Source: Curtobacterium sp. VKM Ac-1395 (GTDB taxonomy: Bacteria; Actinomycetota; Actinomycetes; Actinomycetales; Microbacteriaceae). From it: 64,000 nucleotides of DNA. Below the pieces are notes generated by a model. It saw nothing but the letters and a program-made list of their open reading frames with translations, searched no databases and had not been told where the DNA came from. This document shows positions 19,527-28,077 of this stretch, piece by piece. Each line of letters starts with the position of its first letter. Within the stretch, counting starts at the first letter, position 1. The position numbers were made by a program, and so were the translations under genes. The stretch is from the NCBI RefSeq assembly GCF_015350975.1, contig NZ_JADKRX010000002.1, forward strand, positions 346,004 through 410,003, given 5' to 3'.

Positions 19527-20581
19527 AGCACCGGCTGCTGCTCGTCGTCGCCGCGGTCGTCCTCGTGGCGATCGGGCTGGGCACCCTCGTCGCCGCGAAC
19601 GTGCTCGCCGGGCAGCGGGTGGCGGACCACGGGCGCGAACCGGCACATGCCCCCTCGCGCAGTCACGCACGCGGGCCCCAGGACGAGTTCCACCGCTTCC
19701 GGCTCGGCGCGATCGACGGCGAGCGGCTGGAGCCGAACCGCGACGACTTCGCCGCCAGGACCGCGGCCGACGGACCACTGCTGCTGTTCCTGCCGGCGAC
19801 CCGTGCGCGGCCGGCGGACTACCAGCGGTTCCTGACGACGGCGCTCGGTGACGGGTACCACGTGCTCGGGCTCGACTACTGGAACCTCGGCAAGACCCTC
19901 TCCGGCACGTGCGAGGCCGACCCGCACTGCTACGGCACGGTCCAGCGGAACCGGTTCGACGGCACCCGACAGTCGGACCACAGCGCGGTGTCCCCGGCGG
20001 GATCGATCGTCTCGCGGTTCCGCGACGCGATCGCGCACCTCGACGACGTCGACCCGACGGGCGGGTGGGGGCGCTTCGTCGCGGCGGACGAGGACATCGC
20101 CTGGAGTGACATCGTCGTGGCCGGGCACTCACAGGGTGGGGGAGAGGCGGCGTACATCGCGCACATCCGGCCGGTCCTCGGCGCGCTGATGTTCGCGTCC
20201 CCGGTGGAGTCGCTCGGGCCGGTGCACGCCGCCTGGATGGACCGCCCCGGACAGACCCCGGCGTCACGGATGTATGCCGTGGACGACGTCCGCGACGAGT
20301 TCGGCCCGCGGATCCGCGGGTCGTGGACGGCACTCGGTCTCGACGTCCCGGCGACCCCGGGCGGACCGGCGGAACCGTGGCGCACGGACACCGCAGCGCC
20401 GCCGGAGGGCTGGTACCCGCACGCCATCCTCACGGACATCAGCATCGGGACGCCGGCGCAGTCGCACTCCCGCATCATCAAGGACACGACGCCGCTCGAC
20501 GCCCAGGGACAGCCCCGGCTCATCGCGCTCTGGCAGTGGCTGCTCCGACGCTTCCCCCTGCCCACGCAGACGAGTCCCTGA
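19523..20581 (+). CDS. Membrane-anchored alpha/beta-hydrolase-like protein
   Basis: A 352-residue protein with one N-terminal hydrophobic helix (about residues 4-28) that could be an uncleaved signal anchor, so the catalytic part is probably extracytoplasmic. The nucleophile elbow GHSQGG has Ser203 at its centre. LLFLPATRARPADY (near 86) and GLDYWNLGKTLSGTC are early fold elements, and the pair in TCEADPHC could form a disulfide. It resembles BPSS1187-type hydrolases, whose substrate is unknown. It overlaps coaE by 4 bases (ATGA); no functional link to CoA synthesis can be claimed. Confidence 0.7.
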   Translation: MKHRLLLVVAAVVLVAIGLGTLVAANVLAGQRVADHGREPAHAPSRSHARGPQDEFHRFRLGAIDGERLEPNRDDFAARTAADGPLLLFLPATRARPADYQRFLTTALGDGYHVLGLDYWNLGKTLSGTCEADPHCYGTVQRNRFDGTRQSDHSAVSPAGSIVSRFRDAIAHLDDVDPTGGWGRFVAADEDIAWSDIVVAGHSQGGGEAAYIAHIRPVLGALMFASPVESLGPVHAAWMDRPGQTPASRMYAVDDVRDEFGPRIRGSWTALGLDVPATPGGPAEPWRTDTAAPPEGWYPHAILTDISIGTPAQSHSRIIKDTTPLDAQGQPRLIALWQWLLRRFPLPTQTSP

Positions 20582-20632
20582 CACGCGGTCCCGGACAGCA
20601 GGTCCCTGACGGACGGTCATAGCGTCGGGGAT

Positions 20633-20638
20633 TAGCGT
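20633..20638 (+). promoter_or_regulatory. -10 box of a leaderless promoter for the acyl-CoA synthetase gene
   Basis: TAGCGT is followed by 6 bases and the GTG start at 20645, with no ribosome binding site. Confidence 0.5.
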
Positions 20639-20644
20639 GGCAGG

Positions 20645-22198
20645 GTGCAGCACGACCGCGACCCCCACGCGCCGAACCCCGGCAGCCTCCGCGCCCTGAT
20701 CCGTCAGCGCGCCACGGACGACCCCGACCACGTGTACCTCGAGGACGCCCGTTCCGACCGGGTGCTCCGCCAGGGCGACCTCGAGACCGCCGTCGCCGCC
20801 TGGTCCTCGACCTTCGACGTGATCGGCGTGCCCGACTCCGGCGCCGTGCTCGTCGACGTGGGGGACCCGATCGCGTTCGCCGTCGTCCACCTCGCGGCCG
20901 TCGCGAGCGGACGCCGCGCGGTCCCCGTCGACACCGGGCAGCCGACGACCGAACCGGCGCGGCTCGCGGACCTGCTCGGCGGCGCCTCGATCGTGGTCTC
21001 GGACCGGCTCGAGGACGCGACCATCCCGGGGACGCCCGCCGCCCGTGTGGACCCGGCCACGGGCCTCCCGTCCGACGTCCGCGACGGCGACGTGCCCACC
21101 GAGACACCCGACGCACCCGGTGAGGGGTCCGTCGTGCTGTTCACCTCGGGCTCGACCGGGACGCCGAAGGGCGTCGAGCTGCCGGAGTCGCAGCTGCTGT
21201 TCGTCGCCCGCGCCGTGGCGGAGCACAACGGGCTGACCGCGGAGGACCGCGGCTTCAACTCGCTGCCGCTGTTCCACGTCAACGCCGAGGTCGTCGGGCT
21301 GCTCTCGACCCTCGTCGCCGGCGGCACGCTCGTGCTCGACCGGCGCTTCCGTCGGACCGGGTTCTGGGAGCTGCTCGCGGAACGGCGGGTGACCTGGCTG
21401 AACGCGGTGCCGGCGATCCTCGCGGTGCTCGCGAAGACCGGGCCGCTCGACTTCCCCGACGGCCTGCGGTTCGTGCGGAGTGCCTCGGCACCGCTGCCCG
21501 ACCCCGTCCGCGCCGCACTGGGTGACGTGCCGCTCGTCGTGAGCTGGGGGATGACCGAGGGCGCGAGCCAGATCACCGCCACACCGCTCGGTGCGCCCGC
21601 GCGTGCCGGCACCGTCGGGGTGCCCGTCGGCTGCGCGGTGCAGGTCCGTGACGAGGACGGCGCCGTGCTGCCGGCCGGCACGACCGGGGCGCTGTGGGTC
21701 CGCGGGCCGGGCATCGTGCGCTCCTACCTGCACGGCCGCGCTGCCGAGCGCTTCGACCAGGACGGCTGGCTCGCCACGGGGGACGTCGGCTCCGTCGCCG
21801 AGGACGGCTGGGTGTCGCTCGCCGGGCGGTCCGACGACGTCATCAACCGCGGGGGCGAGAAGGTCTGGCCCGCCGAGGTCGAGGACGTCCTGCTCGGTGA
21901 CCCGCGGGTCCTCGAGGCCGTGGTCGTGGCCCGCCCCGACGACGTCCTCGGCAGCGTGCCGGTCGCGTACGTCATCCCGCAGCCACGGGACGAAGACCCA
22001 GGCGACGACCGCGACGCCGACGACCGCGGCCGGGACACCACGGACGCCGCCCTCGTCGCCGACCTCACCGCCCGCGCCGAACGGTCCCTGACCCGCTTCC
22101 GCCGCCCGGTCGAGATCATCGTCGTCCCCGACCTGCCCCGTGCCCCCACCGGCAAGATCCAGCGCGCCCGGGTGCGCGGCATGGCGGAGACCCCGTGA
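20645..22198 (+). CDS. Class I adenylate-forming enzyme (acyl-CoA synthetase-like)
   Basis: A 517-residue ANL-superfamily enzyme that should activate a carboxylic acid as acyl-AMP and transfer it to CoA or another thiol. The P-loop LFTSGSTGTPKGVEL is at about 165-179. Then come SWGMTEGASQITATP, the hinge region GWLATGDVGSVAEDGW-SLAGRSDDVINRGGEKV, and the catalytic Lys in PRAPTGKIQRARV near the C-terminus. All key residues are present, so it is probably active; the substrate is unknown. A short acidic Asp/Arg-rich insert sits at about residues 445-460. Its stop overlaps the next gene, an acyltransferase, by 4 bases, which suggests a shared pathway. Confidence 0.88.
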   Translation: MQHDRDPHAPNPGSLRALIRQRATDDPDHVYLEDARSDRVLRQGDLETAVAAWSSTFDVIGVPDSGAVLVDVGDPIAFAVVHLAAVASGRRAVPVDTGQPTTEPARLADLLGGASIVVSDRLEDATIPGTPAARVDPATGLPSDVRDGDVPTETPDAPGEGSVVLFTSGSTGTPKGVELPESQLLFVARAVAEHNGLTAEDRGFNSLPLFHVNAEVVGLLSTLVAGGTLVLDRRFRRTGFWELLAERRVTWLNAVPAILAVLAKTGPLDFPDGLRFVRSASAPLPDPVRAALGDVPLVVSWGMTEGASQITATPLGAPARAGTVGVPVGCAVQVRDEDGAVLPAGTTGALWVRGPGIVRSYLHGRAAERFDQDGWLATGDVGSVAEDGWVSLAGRSDDVINRGGEKVWPAEVEDVLLGDPRVLEAVVVARPDDVLGSVPVAYVIPQPRDEDPGDDRDADDRGRDTTDAALVADLTARAERSLTRFRRPVEIIVVPDLPRAPTGKIQRARVRGMAETP

Positions 22199-23385
22199 GC
22201 ACGACGACGGCGCCGGGCACCGGGGTCAGGACGCCGACGCGGACCGCGGAGGGCCGCCCCCGACACCTCTACGAGATCGACGTCCTCCGCATCCTGACGT
22301 TCGCGTGCGTGATCGGCGTGCACACGACGAGCCACACGATGGCGTCCGACGACCTCGGGCTCGCCGGGCTCCTCGCGCTGCTGCACTTCACCCGGCTGGT
22401 GTTCTTCACGCTCACCGCGTTCGTGCTCGTGTACAGCTGGTCCATCCGCCCGAAGCCGATGTCGGTGTTCTGGCCGAAACGGTTCCTGCTCGTCGGGGTG
22501 CCGTACCTGGCGTGGTCGTTCGTCTACGTCGCGTCCGCGTGGCTGCTCGACGCCGGCCAACGCGGTGACGTCCCGGCGCTCGTCGAGACGTACGCCACCG
22601 GCATCGTCACGGGGACGGCGAAGTACCACCTGTACTTCCTGCTCGTGACGATGCAGGTGTACCTGCTGCTGCCCGCGATCATGTGGCTCGTGCGGACCAC
22701 GCGCCGCCACCACGTCGCGGTGCTCGTCGTCAGCCTGCTCGTGCAGCTCGTCGTCTTCGCCGGCTACAAGTACTTCCCCGCGAGCGACGCCTGGATGCAC
22801 GGCTACCAGAAGCAGTTCTTCTTCTCGTACGTCTTCTTCATCGTCTCCGGGGCGATCGCGGCCGACCACGCGGAGGGGTTCCTCGGGTTCGTGCGCAGAC
22901 GTCGCCGGGCGATCGGGTGGGCATTCGTCGGCGGTGCGGTGCTGACGCTGGTCGTGTACGTCGTCCAGATGGCGCTCGGGGACTCGCCCTACAAGGCCGG
23001 CACCCCGCTGCAGCCCGTCGAGGTGGTCTGGAGCACCCTCGTCTTCCTCGGGTTCCTCGCCGCGGGGGCGGCCTGGGCCGACCGACGCGTCGCCGGCAGC
23101 CGACTGGCACGCGTCGTCGACTACGCCTCGGACCGCTCGTTCGGCATCTTCCTGAGCCACCCGCTGGTGATCTGGCTGCTGCTCTACGGCTCGAGTCCGT
23201 TCGAGGCCCTCGTGCCGAAGCCGTGGCTCACCCTCGTGACGTACCTGCTCGTCGTGGTGCTCGCCGTCGCCGTCACCGAGGCCTTCCGCTGGACCCCGCT
23301 CAGCGTCCCGCTCACGGGGCGACCGTCGCTCTCCGCGCGGTCGGCGCGGCAGGCGCGGGCCGCGAAGCGCACAGCGACCCGCTGA
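22195..23385 (+). CDS. Acyltransferase family 3 membrane protein
   Basis: A 396-residue integral membrane acyltransferase with about ten membrane helices. The first helix ends in GVHTTSHTM, which carries the essential His of the OafA/NolL family. Such enzymes O-acylate cell-surface glycans or small molecules. The GTG start overlaps the stop of the acyl-CoA synthetase gene (GTGA), so the two are translationally coupled. I infer that the synthetase may provide the acyl donor; this is not shown by the sequence. The C-terminus is Arg/Ala-rich. Confidence 0.87.
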   Translation: MSTTTAPGTGVRTPTRTAEGRPRHLYEIDVLRILTFACVIGVHTTSHTMASDDLGLAGLLALLHFTRLVFFTLTAFVLVYSWSIRPKPMSVFWPKRFLLVGVPYLAWSFVYVASAWLLDAGQRGDVPALVETYATGIVTGTAKYHLYFLLVTMQVYLLLPAIMWLVRTTRRHHVAVLVVSLLVQLVVFAGYKYFPASDAWMHGYQKQFFFSYVFFIVSGAIAADHAEGFLGFVRRRRRAIGWAFVGGAVLTLVVYVVQMALGDSPYKAGTPLQPVEVVWSTLVFLGFLAAGAAWADRRVAGSRLARVVDYASDRSFGIFLSHPLVIWLLLYGSSPFEALVPKPWLTLVTYLLVVVLAVAVTEAFRWTPLSVPLTGRPSLSARSARQARAAKRTATR

Positions 23386-23430
23386 CGGACTGGAGGCTCC
23401 CGGCGGCCCCGGTCCGAGCCTCCAGTCCGT
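23385..23430 (+). terminator. Bidirectional terminator between convergent genes
   Basis: ACGGACTGGAGGCTC (23385-23399) and GAGCCTCCAGTCCGT (23416-23430) form a perfect 15-bp stem between the acyltransferase and MFS genes. It can serve both strands. Confidence 0.85.
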
Positions 23431-23437
23431 CCTGTGG

Positions 23438-24763
23438 TCAGGCCGAGCGCTGCTCGGCCTTCGGGACGCCGATCTCCAGCACGCCGTCGGTGGAGGTGAG
23501 CCGCTGCGGCTTCATGAACCACGCGACGACGGCTGCGGCACCGAGCAGCACGCAGGACAGCGCGAACGGCAGCTGCCAGCCCGACGCGTCGACGAGCACG
23601 CCGAAGACGATGGGCGAGATGACCCCGGCGACGCCGAACCCGGTGTTCATGAAGCCGGACGCCGTTCCGGACCACTGCGGCGCGACGTCCATCGGGATGG
23701 CCCAGAGGTTGGCGTTGCAGAGCTCGAGGAAGAAGAACGACAGGGCGAGCGAGATCGTCGCCACGAGCAGGCCCTGCCCGATGACGAGCGGCACCAGACA
23801 GACGAGCGACCCGCCGAGCCCGACGACGAGGATGGCCCGTCGGGCGTTCCGGGTGTCACCGCCGCGGTGGATGATGCGGTCGCTGAGCATGCCGCCGACG
23901 GTGTCCCCGACGACGCCCGCGAGCAGGATGAGCGTCGTGAACAGGGCGAAGTCGCCGATCGCCAGGCCGTAGGTCGAGCTGAGGAAGGTCGGTAGCCAGG
24001 TGAGGAACACCCAGAGGGTCCAGCCGTAGCCGAAGTCCACGAACGTGACGGGCAGGATCTGCTTCGCCAGCTGCCCCCACGGCACGGGGGGACGCGTCGC
24101 GCGGGTCGCCACGGGCGGGAGCTCGTCGAGCTCGACCTGCGTGATGCCCTTCGCCGACTCGGGCTTGTCCCGGAACAGGAACCACCAGGCGATCGCCCAC
24201 GCGAAGGACAGCACCGCGGTGGCGAAGAAGGCCAGCCGCCAGCCACTGATCGCGATGAAGTACGCGACGACGAGGGGGGCGAGGGCGTTGCCGAGCCGCG
24301 CCGCGGAGTGCACGACCCCCTGCGCGAAGCCGTTCCGGTCGCGGGGGATCCAGCGGCTCATCGCCTGCGTGGCGGTGGGGAACGCGGCCGCCTCGCTCAG
24401 CCCGAGCAGGGCGCGGGCGGCGAACAGCGTCCAGAAGCCCACGGCGAACCCGGTCCAGAGCGTCGCCACGCCCCAGATGACCGTGATGACGAAGAGGGCC
24501 TTGCGCGGGCCGAACTTCTCGCTGATCGTCCCGCCGAACACCTGGAGCAGGGCGTAGGGCAGCGAGAACGCGGCGACGATGAGACCGGCGGTGGTCTCGT
24601 TGAAGCCGAACTCCTCGGTGATGTGGGGGAGTGCGGTCGAGATGTTGGTGCGGTCGATGTACGAGATCGCGTACATGAAGCACAGCAGGAGGAGCACCCG
24701 GCCGCGGATGCGTCCGCGGAACGGGGTGCCCTTCGCTGGTGCGGCGGGGGTCGCCGTGGTCAT
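23438..24763 (-). CDS. MFS transporter, anion:cation symporter-like
   Basis: A 441-residue major facilitator with 12 predicted membrane helices and the family motif between helices 2 and 3 (GGTISEKFGPRKAL). The start of helix 1, YAISYIDRTNIS, is typical of the ACS subfamily, which imports organic anions such as sugar acids. The substrate cannot be decided. I chose ATG 24763, with AAGAGG 9-10 bases upstream; the open frame continues upstream but encodes an unlikely Arg-rich extension. No catabolic genes adjoin it, and the neighbour across the promoter region is uvrB. Confidence 0.88.
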   Translation of the reverse strand: MTTATPAAPAKGTPFRGRIRGRVLLLLCFMYAISYIDRTNISTALPHITEEFGFNETTAGLIVAAFSLPYALLQVFGGTISEKFGPRKALFVITVIWGVATLWTGFAVGFWTLFAARALLGLSEAAAFPTATQAMSRWIPRDRNGFAQGVVHSAARLGNALAPLVVAYFIAISGWRLAFFATAVLSFAWAIAWWFLFRDKPESAKGITQVELDELPPVATRATRPPVPWGQLAKQILPVTFVDFGYGWTLWVFLTWLPTFLSSTYGLAIGDFALFTTLILLAGVVGDTVGGMLSDRIIHRGGDTRNARRAILVVGLGGSLVCLVPLVIGQGLLVATISLALSFFFLELCNANLWAIPMDVAPQWSGTASGFMNTGFGVAGVISPIVFGVLVDASGWQLPFALSCVLLGAAAVVAWFMKPQRLTSTDGVLEIGVPKAEQRSA

Positions 24764-24914
24764 GGGTGGGTGCCTCTTCGCCGGGGGGTGCGGTCGTGTC
24801 GTTGCTGAACAGACGGAACGGTAGGAGCCTGGCCTATCAGCGTCCTTGGAGCGTGCTCTCCGCGGACGATACGCCGGACGGGGCAGAGGGGAGCGCCGCT
24901 GTGCGCTCGACGCG

Positions 24915-24953
24915 GCGGACGTGGCGGACGTGGCGGACGTGGCGGACGCGGCG
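24915..24953 (+). repeat. Nine-base tandem repeat upstream of uvrB
   Basis: The unit GTGGCGGAC is present three times in perfect tandem (24921-24947) and is flanked by partial units. It lies in the 247-base divergent spacer between the MFS gene and uvrB, 64 bases before the uvrB start. Unit number could vary between strains. No coding role is apparent. Confidence 0.7.
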
Positions 24954-24997
24954 CTACGCCCTGGGCGAGAAGCCGGATCGCTGTCGGTGGGCGCGCC

Positions 24998-25003
24998 TAC
25001 CAT
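24998..25003 (+). promoter_or_regulatory. -10 box of a leaderless uvrB promoter
   Basis: TACCAT is followed by 7 bases and the uvrB ATG at 25011. No ribosome binding site is visible. I could not identify a convincing LexA box beside it. Confidence 0.5.
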
Positions 25004-25010
25004 TGACGGC

Positions 25011-27101
25011 ATGGCAGTTGCAGTCAAACCGGTCCGCTCGGTCCGTCCGTTCGAGGTGATCAGCGAGTACTCGCCGAGCGGTGACCAGCCCGCCGCGATC
25101 GCCGAGCTCGCTGGGCGCATCAACGCGGGTGAGACCGACGTGGTGCTCCTCGGGGCGACCGGTACGGGCAAGTCGGCGACGACCGCCTGGCTCATCGAGC
25201 AGGTGCAGCGCCCGACGCTCGTGCTCGCGCACAACAAGACCCTCGCGGCACAGCTCGCGACGGAGTTCCGCAGCCTGCTGCCGGAGAACGCGATCGAGTA
25301 CTTCGTCTCGTACTACGACTACTACCAGCCAGAGGCCTACGTCCCGCAGACGGACACCTTCATCGAGAAGGACTCCTCGGTCAACGCCGAGGTCGAACGC
25401 CTCCGGCACTCCACGACGAACTCGCTGCTCAGCCGGCGCGACGTCGTCGTGGTCTCGACCGTGTCCTGCATCTACGGCCTCGGGACGCCCGAGCAGTACA
25501 TGAACGCGTCGGTGGCGCTGTCGGTCGGGCAGGAGATCTCCCGTGACCAGCTGGTCCGCCGCTTCGTCGCCATGCAGTACCAGCGCAACGACGTCGACTT
25601 CGCGCGCGGCACCTTCCGCGTGCGCGGCGACACCATCGAGATCATCCCGATGTACGAAGAGCACGCGATCCGCATCGAGATGTTCGGTGACGAGATCGAA
25701 GCCCTCAGCTCGCTGCACCCGCTGACCGGCACCGTCATCGACGACCTCCCCGCGGTCTCGATCTTCCCCGCGTCGCACTACGTGGCGGACACCGACGTCA
25801 TGCACCGGGCGATCGGCACCATCAAGGAAGAGCTGGCCGAGCGCCTCGCCGAGCTCGAGGGGCAGGGGAAGCTCCTCGAAGCCCAGCGGCTGCGCATGCG
25901 CACCACGTTCGACATCGAGATGATGGAGCAGATCGGGTTCTGCTCGGGCATCGAGAACTACTCCAGGCACGTCGACGGTCGGATGCCGGGCGAGGCCCCG
26001 CACTGCCTGCTCGACTACTTCGCCGACGACTTCCTCATCGTGATCGACGAGTCCCACGTGACCGTGCCGCAGATCGGTGCGATGTACGAGGGCGACGCCT
26101 CCCGCAAGCGCACCCTGGTCGAGCACGGTTTCCGACTCCCCAGCGCGATGGACAACCGCCCGCTCAAGTGGGAGGAGTTCCTGGAGCGCGCCGGGCAGAA
26201 GGTCTTCCTGTCGGCGACCCCCGGCAAGTACGAGCTCGGGATCACCGACAGCGTCGTCGAGCAGATCATCCGCCCGACCGGGCTGATCGACCCCGAGATC
26301 GTGGTGAAGCCGTCCGACGGCCAGATCGACGACCTGCTCGAGGAGATCCAGCAGCGCGTCGACAAGGACGAGCGCGTCCTCGTCACGACGCTGACCAAGC
26401 GCATGGCCGAGGAGCTGACCGACTTCCTCGGCAACGCCGGGGTCCGTGTCCGGTACCTGCACTCGGACGTCGACACGCTGAAGCGCGTCGAGCTGCTGAC
26501 CGAGCTCCGTCAGGGCGTCTACGACGTGCTCGTCGGCATCAACCTGCTCCGTGAAGGCCTCGACCTGCCCGAGGTCTCCCTCGTGGCGATCCTCGACGCC
26601 GACAAGGAGGGCTTCCTGCGCTCGGCCACGTCGCTCATCCAGACCATCGGCCGCGCGGCGCGCAACGTCTCCGGTCAGGTGCTCATGTACGCCGACAAGA
26701 TGACCGCCTCGATGGCCCAGGCGATCGAGGAGACCGACCGACGCCGCGAGAAGCAGGTGGCGTACAACCTCGAGCACGGCATCGACCCGCAGCCCCTCCG
26801 CAAGAAGATCGGCGACATCACCGAGCAGCTCAACCGGGAGAACGAGGACACCCAGGAGCTCCTCGAACGTCGGGGTGGCGGCGTGCGCGACGGCCGCCGG
26901 GCGCCGACGCCGAACCTCAAGCGCACGGGCATCGCCGGCGAGGGCGCCACGCAGCTCGAGGCCACGATCGCCGACCTCAACGACCAGATGCTGCAGGCCG
27001 CGGCCGAGCTGAAGTTCGAGCTGGCGGGGCGTCTGCGCGACGAGGTCCAGGACCTCAAGAAGGCGCTCCGGCAGATGGAGTCCGCGGGGCATGTCAACTG
27101 A
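25011..27101 (+). CDS. uvrB: Excinuclease ABC subunit UvrB
   Basis: UvrB is the damage-verifying helicase-like subunit of nucleotide excision repair. In this 696-residue protein the Walker A motif GATGTGKS contains Lys54. [12 protein letters not shown] marks the beta-hairpin that clamps DNA, and [10 protein letters not shown] (near 345) is the Walker B region. Helicase motifs [14 protein letters not shown] and QTIGRAARN follow, and a C-terminal UVR domain ([20 protein letters not shown]) contacts UvrC. I chose ATG 25011 as the leaderless start, since the open frame to its left encodes low-complexity sequence through the 9-base repeat. Its end overlaps the SDR gene by 11 bases. Confidence 0.97.
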   Translation: MAVAVKPVRSVRPFEVISEYSPSGDQPAAIAELAGRINAGETDVVLLGATGTGKSATTAWLIEQVQRPTLVLAHNKTLAAQLATEFRSLLPENAIEYFVSYYDYYQPEAYVPQTDTFIEKDSSVNAEVERLRHSTTNSLLSRRDVVVVSTVSCIYGLGTPEQYMNASVALSVGQEISRDQLVRRFVAMQYQRNDVDFARGTFRVRGDTIEIIPMYEEHAIRIEMFGDEIEALSSLHPLTGTVIDDLPAVSIFPASHYVADTDVMHRAIGTIKEELAERLAELEGQGKLLEAQRLRMRTTFDIEMMEQIGFCSGIENYSRHVDGRMPGEAPHCLLDYFADDFLIVIDESHVTVPQIGAMYEGDASRKRTLVEHGFRLPSAMDNRPLKWEEFLERAGQKVFLSATPGKYELGITDSVVEQIIRPTGLIDPEIVVKPSDGQIDDLLEEIQQRVDKDERVLVTTLTKRMAEELTDFLGNAGVRVRYLHSDVDTLKRVELLTELRQGVYDVLVGINLLREGLDLPEVSLVAILDADKEGFLRSATSLIQTIGRAARNVSGQVLMYADKMTASMAQAIEETDRRREKQVAYNLEHGIDPQPLRKKIGDITEQLNRENEDTQELLERRGGGVRDGRRAPTPNLKRTGIAGEGATQLEATIADLNDQMLQAAAELKFELAGRLRDEVQDLKKALRQMESAGHVN

Positions 27102-28032
27102 GGACAGCGCCGGGGTGACCGACCTGGGCAGCGAGGCGAAGACCGTCGTCGTCACGGGCGCCAGCGCCGGTCTCGGGTACCACGCGGCCGAGCAGCTGGC
27201 GCGTGCCGGGCACCGCGTCGTGCTCGCGACCCGCAGCCCCGAGCGGGCGGCGGCAGCGGAGCGGAGCATCCGGCAGCACGTGCCCACGGCGGACCTCACG
27301 CAGCTGCACGTCGACCTCGCGGACCTCGACAGCGTCCGCACGGCTGCAGACGAACTCCGGAAGCTGGGACCGATCGACGCGCTGGTGAACAACGCAGGCG
27401 TCGTCGGGTCGAGCACGGAGCGTTCCACCGCCCAGGGCGTCGAGCTGCAGGTCGGCACGAACCACCTCGGGCACTTCGCCCTCACCGGCCTGGTGCTGCC
27501 GCTCCTCGAGCGCACCGCGGGCCGGGTCGTGCACCTCGGCTCCATCGCCCACCGCTGGGCATCGCTCGACCACACCGACCCCCTGCGCGTCGGGCACTAC
27601 TCGAGCTACCGCCAGTACGGCCGCAGCAAGCTCGCCGTGATGCTGTTCGGCTTCGAGCTGGCGCAACGCCTGGCCGACGCCGGTTCAGCGGTGTCGAGCG
27701 TCGTCGCCCACCCGGGGCTGGCGCTCGAGGCCCTCTCACCAGCGCGCCCCGACGTGGCACCGGCGCGGAGCGAACCCGGGTGGACCCGCCCCGGTCAGCG
27801 GCTGTACGCCCAGGGCAAGGACGCCGGCGCGCTGCCGCTCGTCCACGCGGCGGTCGCCGCCGGCGTCCGCTCGGGGGAGTACTGGGGCCCGAGCGGTCCC
27901 TTCCAGCTGCGGGGTCCAGCAGCGCTCGTCCGCGCGGAACCCCGGGCGCACGACCGCACCCAGGCGGCACGGCTCTGGCACGCCAGCGAGCAGGTCTCCG
28001 GGGTGGCGTTCGCTCTCGACGCACTCGCGTGA
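27091..28032 (+). CDS. Short-chain dehydrogenase/reductase
   Basis: A 313-residue NAD(P)-dependent oxidoreductase of the classical SDR fold. The nucleotide motif [10 protein letters not shown], the NNAG motif and the catalytic YGRSK (Tyr and Lys) are present, together with an upstream LGSIAH segment. It resembles the retinol dehydrogenase/protochlorophyllide reductase-like subgroup; the substrate is unknown. The ATG lies inside the last codons of uvrB, so translation is coupled. It sits between uvrB and uvrA without a clear functional link to DNA repair. Confidence 0.88.
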   Translation: MSTEDSAGVTDLGSEAKTVVVTGASAGLGYHAAEQLARAGHRVVLATRSPERAAAAERSIRQHVPTADLTQLHVDLADLDSVRTAADELRKLGPIDALVNNAGVVGSSTERSTAQGVELQVGTNHLGHFALTGLVLPLLERTAGRVVHLGSIAHRWASLDHTDPLRVGHYSSYRQYGRSKLAVMLFGFELAQRLADAGSAVSSVVAHPGLALEALSPARPDVAPARSEPGWTRPGQRLYAQGKDAGALPLVHAAVAAGVRSGEYWGPSGPFQLRGPAALVRAEPRAHDRTQAARLWHASEQVSGVAFALDALA

Positions 28033-28066
28033 GGCCCTCGGGTCGGCGAATGTCGGAGTCGGTTCG

Positions 28067-28072
28067 TACAAT
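28067..28072 (+). promoter_or_regulatory. -10 box of a uvrA promoter
   Basis: TACAAT is followed by GTG at 28078 (5 bases on) and ATG at 28081 (8 bases on), both in frame. Either could be the leaderless start of uvrA. Confidence 0.5.
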
Positions 28073-28077
28073 CGTCG

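Noticed and set aside
24846-25010. N-terminal extension of UvrB
   Set aside because: It would translate the nine-base repeat into low-complexity sequence; ATG 25011 fits the family start and the -10 box.
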